Of a stretch of 6,927 bases of DNA, positions 1 through 5,819 are shown one piece after another; position 1 is the first letter of the stretch, and every line of letters starts with the position of its first letter. Under the pieces are notes generated by a model that ran no database searches, was not told the DNA's origin, and was given only the letters and a program-made list of their open reading frames with translations. The stretch spans positions 1 to 6,927 of the forward strand of contig JAGWRJ010000122.1 in NCBI GenBank assembly GCA_028869725.1, read 5' to 3'. The position numbers and the translations under genes were made by a program. The DNA comes from Alphaproteobacteria bacterium. Its GTDB lineage: Bacteria; Pseudomonadota; Alphaproteobacteria; Micropepsales; Micropepsaceae.

Positions 1-339
1 GGAGCCTTCGGCGCCGAAAGCTATGCCAATACGGAAATCGGCCAGGTGCTGACGCAGGCCTATCTCGACGCCTACGCCCGGCTGGTCGACCAGCTGGGCG
101 GGCTGCCTGGTGCCAATGGCTCCAGCGCCTCGGCGGCCAATGCACCGCAGGCCGTGTCGATCACGCGGACGGCGTATATGTATGAGCGCGCGGGTGGCAG
201 GGGCAAAGTCGTACGCACGCTGACACCTGGCATGCTGCTCTATCCGACGGGCAAAAAGGACGGCGTGTGGTGGGAGGTCTCGGATGAGCTCGGCAACCGG
301 GGCTGGGTGTCGTCGGTGACCTTCGAGCTGGCCAAATAG
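1..339 (+). CDS. CsgG/HfaB-like secretion lipoprotein with C-terminal SH3 domain (3' fragment)
   Basis: Only the last 112 codons are present; the frame is open to the left edge, so the start lies outside the window. Visible residues 1-33 (GAFGAESYANTEIGQVL then an amphipathic stretch ending AYARLVDQLGG) resemble the end of the CsgG fold, where 'xNTEIG' precedes the last helix of the domain. CsgG proteins are outer-membrane lipoproteins forming secretion pores for curli or, as HfaB, for holdfast anchoring. A Gly/Ser/Ala-rich linker (about 36-50) leads to about 60 residues that look like a bacterial SH3 domain: ITRTAYMYERAG, then the paired Trp of GVWWEV (90-91) and a closing GNRGWV. SH3 domains of this kind often bind peptidoglycan or peptides. 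E. coli CsgG, as I recall it, has no such tail. The SH3 call is firmer than the CsgG call, because most of the CsgG domain is missing. An unrelated lipoprotein with an SH3 tail is the alternative. Confidence 0.62.
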   Translation, partial: GAFGAESYANTEIGQVLTQAYLDAYARLVDQLGGLPGANGSSASAANAPQAVSITRTAYMYERAGGRGKVVRTLTPGMLLYPTGKKDGVWWEVSDELGNRGWVSSVTFELAK

Positions 340-399
340 GCGGTTTGCTTTGCGCCGCCAGAGGCGGGAAGCTGGCGCAGAGGATCTGGAGACGCCGCC

Positions 400-1551
400 A
401 TGCCGCAGCCATTCCGTATTGAGGTCAGTCAGGCCACCATCAACGCCATCCTGCGCAAGGTCCGCTCTTATGAGTGGCATGAAGCGCCGCAGGGTCCGGG
501 GCTTGAGGACAGCTGGGCCTATGGTGCCAATCTCAAATATATGCGCGAGCTCTGCCGCTATTGGGTTGAAAACTACGACTGGTTCCACTGGCAGGACGAG
601 CTAAATCGCTTTGCGCAATTCCAGGCTGAGGTCGACGGTATCGCACTTCATTTCTATCACGAGCCCGGCTCGGGCACGGCACCGCTGCCCCTCATCCTCA
701 GTCATGGCTGGCCCGGCTCGGTGTTCGAATTCCTGCATATCATTGACCGCCTGGCACATCCTGAACGACATGGTGGCGATGTTCGCGACGCCTTTACGGT
801 GATCGTGCCATCGTTGCCGGGGTACGGATTTTCGGGCAAGCCCGTTCGCCCGATCTCTCCGCGCACAATTGCCCGCATGTTCGATACACTCATGACCGAT
901 GTTCTGAACCTGCCAGGTTACATTGCGCAGGGGGGCGATTGGGGTTCGGCGGTTTCTGGCTGGATGGGTTATGAAGGCAAGGGGTGCCGGGCGATCCACC
1001 TCAACATGATGGGCTGGCGTACGCCGGCAGACGCCCCACAAAGCGAAGAAGAGAAGGAGCACGCTGCGCGCGCGGAGCAGCTCTTCAACATGGAGGGCGC
1101 GTATTTTCGTGAACAGTCGACCAAGCCGCAGACGCTGTCTTACGCAATGATGGACTCTCCGGTCGGGGCGTGCGCCTGGATCGTCGAGAAATTTTACGGC
1201 TGGTCGGACATTCGCAGCGATTTTGAGGCGGTGTATTCCAAGGATCAGCTTCTAACCAATGTCATGATCTATCTGGTCACGCGCAGCTTCAATACCGCAA
1301 CCTGGCTCTATCGGGGCCTGTTCGAAGACATGAGCGGCGAGCCCGTCCCACCTGGAGCACGGATCGAACGGCCGGTGGCGATTGCGCGCTTTCCGGTAGA
1401 CCTCATCCCCTTCCCTCCACGCAGCCAGGTTGAACGCAGCATGAATGTGGTGCGTTGGAGCGAATTCACCGAGGGCGGCCACTTTGCGGCGCTTGAGCGA
1501 CCCGATGATATCGTATACGATATACAAAGTTTTGGTCGAGGTTTCCGGTGA
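400..1551 (+). CDS. Epoxide hydrolase, microsomal/juvenile-hormone type (alpha/beta hydrolase)
   Basis: This enzyme adds water to an epoxide to give a vicinal diol, through a covalent ester on an aspartate. It has 383 residues. Residues 4-110 match the N-terminal EHN domain typical of microsomal-type epoxide hydrolases; the alpha/beta-hydrolase fold follows. Visible motifs are the oxyanion loop HGWPG (102-106), the nucleophile elbow GGDWG with Asp180, and the histidine loop GGHFAALE with His361. By comparison with mammalian microsomal epoxide hydrolase, Tyr304 (TWLYRGL) is the likely ring-opening acid and Asp334 (FPVDL) the relay acid, so the catalytic set appears complete. There is no N-terminal membrane anchor or signal peptide, so it should be cytosolic. 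The ATG is supported by GGAG at 388-391, 8 bases upstream, and by the EHN domain starting immediately. Its TGA abuts the ATG of the racemase-family gene, suggesting one transcript. The natural substrate cannot be read from sequence. Confidence 0.92.
   Translation: MPQPFRIEVSQATINAILRKVRSYEWHEAPQGPGLEDSWAYGANLKYMRELCRYWVENYDWFHWQDELNRFAQFQAEVDGIALHFYHEPGSGTAPLPLILSHGWPGSVFEFLHIIDRLAHPERHGGDVRDAFTVIVPSLPGYGFSGKPVRPISPRTIARMFDTLMTDVLNLPGYIAQGGDWGSAVSGWMGYEGKGCRAIHLNMMGWRTPADAPQSEEEKEHAARAEQLFNMEGAYFREQSTKPQTLSYAMMDSPVGACAWIVEKFYGWSDIRSDFEAVYSKDQLLTNVMIYLVTRSFNTATWLYRGLFEDMSGEPVPPGARIERPVAIARFPVDLIPFPPRSQVERSMNVVRWSEFTEGGHFAALERPDDIVYDIQSFGRGFR
1508..1523. repeat. 16-base perfect palindrome at the end of the epoxide hydrolase gene
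   Basis: ATATCGTATACGATAT reads the same on both strands. It lies inside the codons for the hydrolase C-terminus (IVYDI region), ending 28 bases before the start of the next gene. It could be an operator or simply a by-product of the local codons; nothing else in the sequence decides this. Confidence 0.6.
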
Positions 1552-2583
1552 ATGCGCAGTTCAAAGCTTGTTCATGTCGTCAGCTGTCACGCTGAAGGGG
1601 AAGTGGGTGAGGTCATTGTTGGCGGTGTGGCCCCCCCGCCGGGGGCTTCACTATGGGAACAATCGCGCTTCATAGCTCGTGATGGACGACTGCGCGCGTT
1701 CGTGCTCAACGAACCGCGTGGCGGTGTGTTCAAGCATGTCAGTCTTCTTGTCCCGCCCAAGACCCCAGGCGCCGACATGGGGTGGATCGTCATGGAGCCC
1801 GAAGACACCCCGCCCATGTCCGGATCAAATTCCATGTGCGTGGCTACAGTACTGCTCGAGACTGGCATTTTGCCGATGCAGGAGCCACAGACGATCGTGC
1901 ATATCGAAGCGCCCGGGGGCGTGGTACGGGCAACCGCCAGCTGCCGCGATGGCAAGGTCGAGTGGGTCCGCATTCGCAATGTCCCGTCCTTTGTGGATCG
2001 TCTGGACGCTCCGCTCGAAGTCGAAGGCCTGGGCACACTCACCGTTGACATCGCCTATGGCGGAGACAGCTTCGTGATCGCAGATGCCCGTGCGCTGGGC
2101 TTTGCGCTACGTGCGGATGAGGCGCGAGAACTTGCCGAAACCGGGATCCGCATCACGCGTGCAGCCAATGAGCAACTGGGATTTCGTCACCCGGAAAATC
2201 CCGGTTGGGATCACATCTCCTTCTGCCTTCTGGGTGCGGCGGTGGAGAAGCAGGGAGATGCCTGGATCGGCCGCAATACTGTCGCCATTCAGCCGGGCAA
2301 ACTCGACCGGTCGCCCTGCGGCACGGGCTGCTCGGCGCGCATGGCAGTGCTACATGCGCGCGGTATCCTGAAGGTGGGTGATCAATTCATTGGGCGCTCC
2401 ATCATCGACAGCGCGTTTCACTGCCGGATCGAAGACCTCGCCAAGGTTGGATCCCATCCTGCAATCATTCCGAGTATTCAGGGGCGCGCCTTCATCACTG
2501 GCACGCATCAGCTGATGCTGGATCCTGCCGATCCATGGCCCGATGGCTACAGGCTCTCAGATACTTGGCCCAAACTTGCCTGA
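1552..2583 (+). CDS. Proline racemase family enzyme, Ser/Cys type (hydroxyproline 2-epimerase or 3-hydroxyproline dehydratase)
   Basis: This 343-residue protein belongs to the cofactor-independent proline racemase superfamily, which moves the alpha-proton of proline or hydroxyproline between two acid/base residues. The N-terminal half has HVVSCHAEGEVG (8-19), GGVAPPPG (24-31), NEPRGG (53-58) and EPEDTPPMSGSNS (82-94). In racemases and 4-hydroxyproline epimerases the last motif usually reads MCGHN; here Ser90 replaces the first catalytic Cys and Ser92 the His. The C-terminal half keeps DRSPCGTG (252-259) with Cys256. YGGDSF (169-174) matches the family's substrate-contact motif. The family contains Cys/Cys racemases and epimerases, Cys/Thr dehydratases and Ser/Cys members; the last have been linked to hydroxyproline epimerisation and dehydration. 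The exact reaction is therefore open, and true proline racemase is least likely. The ATG directly follows the hydrolase TGA, with GAGG at 1538-1541 as a possible ribosome site inside that gene. No other hydroxyproline catabolic gene or transporter is in the window. Confidence 0.85.
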   Translation: MRSSKLVHVVSCHAEGEVGEVIVGGVAPPPGASLWEQSRFIARDGRLRAFVLNEPRGGVFKHVSLLVPPKTPGADMGWIVMEPEDTPPMSGSNSMCVATVLLETGILPMQEPQTIVHIEAPGGVVRATASCRDGKVEWVRIRNVPSFVDRLDAPLEVEGLGTLTVDIAYGGDSFVIADARALGFALRADEARELAETGIRITRAANEQLGFRHPENPGWDHISFCLLGAAVEKQGDAWIGRNTVAIQPGKLDRSPCGTGCSARMAVLHARGILKVGDQFIGRSIIDSAFHCRIEDLAKVGSHPAIIPSIQGRAFITGTHQLMLDPADPWPDGYRLSDTWPKLA

Positions 2584-2595
2584 GCCTCAGGCCAG
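2575..2595. terminator. Small hairpin holding both convergent stop codons (possible shared terminator)
   Basis: GCCTGA (2578-2583) and TCAGGC (2587-2592) form a perfect 6-base inverted repeat around GCC; two more pairs (2575-2576 with 2594-2595) follow one mismatch. The left arm contains the racemase-family TGA and the right arm is the accA TGA on the other strand. There is no following T-run on either side, so intrinsic termination is doubtful. It is the only hairpin I see at this convergent junction. Confidence 0.35.
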
Positions 2596-3543
2596 ATCGC
2601 GCCCCATTGCCAGATATTTGTCGCGGCGCTGCTGCTTGAGGGCGCTGGGCGACAGCGTCCCCAGTTCGCTCAGGGTGTGGGCGATGGTTTCCCCAACAGC
2701 CTGGATCGCGTGATCGGGATCGCGATGCGCGCCCCCCAGAGGCTCACGAATAATACCGTCGATCAGCTTCAGCTCGAGCAGGTCCTGCGCGGAGATCCGC
2801 ATGGCTGCAGCTGCATCCTGGGCCTTGTCGGAGGAGCGCCACAGTATGGAGGCGCATCCTTCGGGTGAAATCACCGCATAAATTGCGTGTTCCAGCATGT
2901 ACACGCGATTGGCGACCGCTATTCCGAGCGCGCCACCGGACATACCCTCGCCAATGATCGTCGCCACAAAGGGCACCTTCAGATTGAGACTCTTCTCTGT
3001 GGCCCGGGCGATCGCCTCCGCCTGTCCGCGTTCTTCGGCGCCAACACCGGGATAGGCGCCGGCAGTGTCGACAAAGGAGAGCACCGGCAGAGCGAAGCGG
3101 TCGGCGAGATCGAACAGACGCACCGCCTTGCGATAACCCTCCGGCATGGCCATACCGAAATTGTGCTTGAGCCGCGACTGGGTGTCATTGCCCTTTTCAT
3201 GCCCAAGCACGGCAACTGCCTGACCACGAAAACGCCCGAGTCCGGCGACGATTGCCTCGTCCTCACCAAACAGCCGATCGCCCGCCAGAGGCGTGAATTC
3301 ATCGATCAATCCGCTCAGGTAATCCGAAAAATGCGGTCGTGCCGGGTGACGAGCCACCAGGGCCTTCTGCCAGGGAGACAGTTTTGCATAGGTCTCCTTG
3401 ATGAGGACTGCGACCTTGGTCTGCAGCCGCCCGACCTCATCCTCGATATTCATCGAAGGATCCTGTTCGGCCAGCTGGCGCAGCTCGACGATTTTACCCT
3501 CAAGCTCAGCAATCGGGCGTTCGAAGTCCAGATAAGCGTGCAT
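2587..3543 (-). CDS. accA: Acetyl-CoA carboxylase carboxyltransferase subunit alpha
   Basis: AccA pairs with AccD to move the carboxyl group from biotin on AccB to acetyl-CoA, giving malonyl-CoA, the committed step of fatty acid synthesis, in the cytoplasm. The 318 residues match the E. coli protein length (319). The N-terminal helical region starts YLDFERPIAELEGKI (4-18) and contains LSPWQKALVARHP (55-67). The carboxyltransferase (crotonase-like) core shows GHEKG (114-118), PEGYRKA (134-140), DTAGAYPG (159-166), GEGMSGGALGI (198-208) and SPEGCASILW (226-235), which are hallmark AccA motifs. The ATG fits the usual family start; its Shine-Dalgarno is weak (GAG 5 bases upstream). It is the last gene of a leftward series after the malyl-CoA lyase, but a 273-base spacer suggests its own promoter. 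It converges on the racemase-family gene with 3 bases between stops. The gene looks intact. Confidence 0.97.
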   Translation of the reverse strand: MHAYLDFERPIAELEGKIVELRQLAEQDPSMNIEDEVGRLQTKVAVLIKETYAKLSPWQKALVARHPARPHFSDYLSGLIDEFTPLAGDRLFGEDEAIVAGLGRFRGQAVAVLGHEKGNDTQSRLKHNFGMAMPEGYRKAVRLFDLADRFALPVLSFVDTAGAYPGVGAEERGQAEAIARATEKSLNLKVPFVATIIGEGMSGGALGIAVANRVYMLEHAIYAVISPEGCASILWRSSDKAQDAAAAMRISAQDLLELKLIDGIIREPLGGAHRDPDHAIQAVGETIAHTLSELGTLSPSALKQQRRDKYLAMGRDLA

Positions 3544-3589
3544 CTTTGCTCAGAAATTTCGCTCCGCCGACGCAGCGGAAAACGGGCGG

Positions 3590-3618
3590 AAAGTGGCCCG
3601 GGGACCCTGCAATGTCAA
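3590..3618 (-). promoter_or_regulatory. Candidate accA promoter
   Basis: On the - strand TTGACA (3618-3613) is a perfect -35 consensus hexamer, followed after 17 bases by CACTTT (3595-3590), a poor -10. It lies about 50 bases before the accA ATG and just downstream of two small inverted repeats. The -35 is good, but the weak -10 keeps this tentative. Confidence 0.27.
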
Positions 3619-3620
3619 CG

Positions 3621-3650
3621 AAGGCTGTAGGCCTTGCCCGGTCAGTGACC
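3621..3650. repeat. Two small dyads upstream of the candidate accA -35
   Basis: AAGGC(TGTAG)GCCTT at 3621-3635 and GGTCA(G)TGACC at 3640-3650 are perfect 5-base dyads lying side by side immediately upstream of the TTGACA box. Such dyads could bind a dimeric regulator. Short dyads also occur by chance in GC-rich DNA, so function is unproven. Confidence 0.35.
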
Positions 3651-3683
3651 CTGCCCCGTCCCGATCGTGCTCTTCCCACCATA

Positions 3684-3701
3684 GCTGCGCACGCGTGCAG
3701 C
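3684..3701. repeat. Near-palindrome centred on CACGCGTG
   Basis: GCTG-CG-CACGCGTG-CAGC consists of an 8-base perfect palindrome (3690-3697) flanked by complementary GCTG and CAGC arms, with two unpaired bases on the left. It sits in the accA upstream spacer and could be a protein site or a chance feature. Confidence 0.35.
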
Positions 3702-3788
3702 GCGCGTTAGAGGCAACAATCCAAGAAAAAATTTCATAATTTCAATGTGTTACAGAATGTTCCGCAGCACTGCGCCCCAACCCCGGCG

Positions 3789-3810
3789 ACAGACGCCACA
3801 GAGCGTCCGC
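3789..3810 (-). terminator. Hairpin just after the malyl-CoA lyase stop (weak terminator candidate)
   Basis: In the - strand RNA, GCGGACGC and GCGUCUGU pair over 8 positions (two G-U pairs) around a 6-base loop, starting 6 bases after the TAA. The sequence that follows is G-rich with no U-run, so it is a poor intrinsic terminator; it may instead protect the transcript end or be incidental. Confidence 0.25.
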
Positions 3811-3816
3811 TGGGCC

Positions 3817-4806
3817 TTAGCAGGACGACTGCTCCCTGATCATCGCCATCTGCTCCACGATGACCTGCGCCTGGCGAATGGAGGCCGCGTCGATGAGGAC
3901 ACCATTGAGCGTGGCGGCACCGAGGCCTTTTTCCTGCGCCTCCTTCATGGCTGAGAGAATGGCCTCAGCGCGGGCGACCTCCTTCTGCGGAGGGGTGAAA
4001 ATCTCATTGGCGAGCGCCACCTGATTGGGGTGTATCGCCCATTTGCCTTCGCAGCCAAGAATCGCCGTGCGCATGGCCTGGGCGCGAAACCCCTCGCCAT
4101 CGGAGTAATCTCCAAACGGTCCATCGATTGGAACAAGGCCATGGGCTCGCGCAGCCTGACACATCCGAAACAGCGGATAGTGCCAAAGATCATTCCAGTG
4201 ACGCGCGCGACCTCCGTTCACGTCTGGATCAGTCAGCATGACATAATCCACATTGCCGCCGCCGATATTGGTCGTGCGCATGCCTTGTGAAGCAGCGTAA
4301 TCCGCCGAGCCAAAATGCAGGCTCTCGAGGCGCCCAGAAGCCTGCGCGATTTCATCGATATTGCCAAGACCGAGGGCGGTTTCGATGATCACTTCCAGCC
4401 CAATCCGTTTCTTGCGCCCAACCGCGACGCTGGCTTGCGTAACCAGCATATCAATCGCGTAAACATCGGCCGCGCACCCGACCTTTGGAATCATGATCGC
4501 ATCCAGGCGCTCACCGCCCTGTTCGATCAGCGCCAGCACGTCGCGGTAACACCAGTGCGTATCCAGGCCATTGATCCGGACGGTAATGAGCTTGCGGCCA
4601 AAATCGATCTCCTTGAGTGCCGAGACGATATTGTCCCGGGCCTTATCCTTGTCGGCCGGCGCTACGGCATCTTCCAGATCAAGGCAAAGGACGTCGGCGG
4701 CACTTGCAGCAGCCTTTTCAAAAAGCTGCGGGCGTGAACCAGGCACGAACAGCTTGGACCGGTAGAGACGTGGCGGCGTGCGGCGGACAACAGGGGTGAA
4801 GGACAC
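3817..4806 (-). CDS. mcl1: L-malyl-CoA/beta-methylmalyl-CoA lyase (HpcH/HpaI aldolase, CitE-like family)
   Basis: The enzyme cleaves malyl-CoA to acetyl-CoA and glyoxylate and beta-methylmalyl-CoA to propionyl-CoA and glyoxylate, or runs in reverse, using Mg2+; in Rhodobacter Mcl1 serves the ethylmalonyl-CoA route of acetate assimilation. The 329 residues form a TIM barrel. Key spots are LFVPGSRP (19-26), LDLEDAVAP (42-50), VRINGLDT with Arg77 (76-83), IMIPKVGCAADVYA (104-117), IIETA with Glu142 (140-144), GSADYAAS with Asp169 (166-173), DGPFGDYSD (228-236) and GKWAIHPNQVALANE (254-268). Arg77, Glu142 and Asp169 are the expected CoA-ester and metal ligands. The start is GTG; the strong AAGGAG at 4819-4814, 7 bases before it, decides this. 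It follows xerD by 50 bases. Compared with Rhodobacter Mcl1 as I remember it, residues about 193-209 (ending NDLWHY) carry a longer loop, more like the Chloroflexus lyase. A malyl-CoA thioesterase (Mcl2) or citramalyl-CoA lyase is less likely. Confidence 0.85.
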   Translation of the reverse strand: MSFTPVVRRTPPRLYRSKLFVPGSRPQLFEKAAASAADVLCLDLEDAVAPADKDKARDNIVSALKEIDFGRKLITVRINGLDTHWCYRDVLALIEQGGERLDAIMIPKVGCAADVYAIDMLVTQASVAVGRKKRIGLEVIIETALGLGNIDEIAQASGRLESLHFGSADYAASQGMRTTNIGGGNVDYVMLTDPDVNGGRARHWNDLWHYPLFRMCQAARAHGLVPIDGPFGDYSDGEGFRAQAMRTAILGCEGKWAIHPNQVALANEIFTPPQKEVARAEAILSAMKEAQEKGLGAATLNGVLIDAASIRQAQVIVEQMAMIREQSSC

Positions 4807-4813
4807 GGACTTG

Positions 4814-4819
4814 CTCCTT
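4814..4819 (-). promoter_or_regulatory. Shine-Dalgarno of the malyl-CoA lyase gene
   Basis: AAGGAG on the - strand, 7 bases before a GTG codon, is a near-perfect ribosome site. It fixes the GTG start and indicates efficient, independent translation after xerD. Confidence 0.8.
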
Positions 4820-4856
4820 TACGGGGTGAAGCAGCCTAGAAGTTTGACGCTGCAGA

Positions 4857-5819
4857 TCAAGACGGCTGCTTCGGCCCTTTGTCGCGCTTGCCGCTCCTGC
4901 GCCGCGCCAGGGGATGCGCCGACTGGACGACGCGTACAAGGCGCTCGCTCGCTACGTGGGTATAGATCTGGGTCGTCGCAATATCTGCATGGCCCAGCAT
5001 GGTCTGCACGCTGCGCAGATCGGCGCCACCTTCGACCAGGTGCGTGGCAAAGGCGTGACGCAGCACGTGAGGGCTGAGCTTGGCCGGATCGATCCCCGCC
5101 TTGAGGGCAAGCTGCTTGAGCAGCTTGTGACAAGCACGGCGAGTGAGATGACCCTCCACACCATGCGAAGGGAACAGATACGGGCTTTGCTTCTCGCCTT
5201 TGGGAAGAAACTCCTGGCGGACTTCGAGCCAGCTCGCGATCGCTGCCCGGGCAGGGCCGTTGAGCGGTGCGAGGCGTTCTTTGCCTCCCTTGCCACGCAC
5301 GAGGATGGCGCCATCGCGAGCTCGGGCCGCCGCCAGTGGCAGACTGACCAGTTCGGACACCCGCAGTCCGGCGGCGTACAGGATCTCGACCATCGCCAGC
5401 AGACGACGCCCCTCTGGCCCCTTGGCCGCCTCCGTTTCGGCGCAGCCTATCAGCCGTGCCACCTCCTCTGCAGTCAGAACTTTAGGAAGAGGCCGGACCG
5501 TTCTTGGCGCATCCAGGATGGACGTCGGATCATCGCTACGCACCCCCTCCTGATACAGAAAGCCGAAGAACTGTCTGAAGGCCGAGAGCTTGCGTGCCTG
5601 GGTCGATGGGGCAAATCCGGCTTGGGAAAAACGCTCCAGGAATTCGCGCAATGCGGCACGTGGCGCATGGACCAGATCCAGCGCCCCGGCGAGTTCCATC
5701 AGATCGCGCCGATAGGCGGCGATGGTGTTGATGCTGGCACCGCGTTCAGATCCCATCATGTCCAGAAATGCTTCGATCAAGCCGGCGTTTTCCGAAGCAC
5801 GGGAGGGGCGCGGGCTCAC
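4857..5819 (-). CDS. xerD: Site-specific tyrosine recombinase XerD
   Basis: XerD with XerC resolves chromosome dimers at dif near the terminus during division, activated by FtsK. The 320 residues show an N-terminal SAM-like core-binding domain (about 12-98, with NTIAAYRRDL at 31-40) and a C-terminal catalytic domain. The catalytic set is complete: Arg153 (AAGLRVSEL), Lys177 (RGKGGKER), His251 and Arg254 (SPHVLRHAFATH), His277 (MLGHADI) and the nucleophile Tyr286 (QIYTH). These positions track E. coli XerD with a small offset. The C-terminus has a basic tail (RRRSGKRDKGPK, 306-317). The start is GTG; it overlaps the stop of the upstream gene as GTGA, and AAAGGA at 5836-5831 lies 11 bases upstream. 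The later Met codons (21-22) would cut into the first helix. XerC is the main alternative, but the sequence and the neighbourhood with accA, an arrangement I recall from other alphaproteobacteria, favour XerD. Nothing suggests an integrative element. Confidence 0.92.
   Translation of the reverse strand: MSPRPSRASENAGLIEAFLDMMGSERGASINTIAAYRRDLMELAGALDLVHAPRAALREFLERFSQAGFAPSTQARKLSAFRQFFGFLYQEGVRSDDPTSILDAPRTVRPLPKVLTAEEVARLIGCAETEAAKGPEGRRLLAMVEILYAAGLRVSELVSLPLAAARARDGAILVRGKGGKERLAPLNGPARAAIASWLEVRQEFLPKGEKQSPYLFPSHGVEGHLTRRACHKLLKQLALKAGIDPAKLSPHVLRHAFATHLVEGGADLRSVQTMLGHADIATTQIYTHVASERLVRVVQSAHPLARRRSGKRDKGPKQPS

Larger units (their letters stand above)
3544..3816. other. Intergenic spacer upstream of accA with inverted repeats and an AT-rich core
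   Basis: No convincing gene is seen on either strand. Leftward (in the accA direction) it holds a hairpin just after the lyase stop (3789-3810); an AT-rich tract (about 3720-3770) with a run of six A on the + strand at 3725-3730 region; a near-palindrome centred on CACGCGTG (3684-3701); the dyad GGTCA-G-TGACC (3640-3650); the dyad AAGGC-TGTAG-GCCTT (3621-3635); and TTGACA (3618-3613). This clustering is what one expects of a promoter/leader region for accA, but no binding protein can be named. Confidence 0.55.

Noticed and set aside
339..367. Alternative GGCGG/CCGCC hairpins after the CsgG-like stop as a terminator
   Set aside because: The stems are only 5 bases, mutually exclusive and lack a T-run; such GC stems are expected by chance in this DNA.
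601..1062. Open frame of 153 codons on the - strand opposite the epoxide hydrolase
   Set aside because: It overlaps an intact hydrolase with a complete catalytic set; the product has no recognisable fold.
2887..3630. Open frame of 247 codons on the + strand opposite accA
   Set aside because: It is antisense to an unmistakable accA, has no recognisable domain, and long antisense frames are common in GC-rich codon-biased DNA.
3745..3954. Possible small + strand gene starting in the spacer
   Set aside because: Two thirds of it is antisense to the end of the malyl-CoA lyase gene, the product is unlike any known protein and there is no good ribosome site.
4315..4737. Open frame of 140 codons on the + strand opposite the malyl-CoA lyase gene
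   Set aside because: It is antisense to a well-supported enzyme gene, with no ribosome site or family match.
4857..5819. Tyrosine recombinase as a sign of an integrated mobile element
   Set aside because: It matches chromosomal XerD in length and motifs and is coupled to an ordinary-looking gene; there are no attachment-site repeats, tRNA or phage genes nearby.
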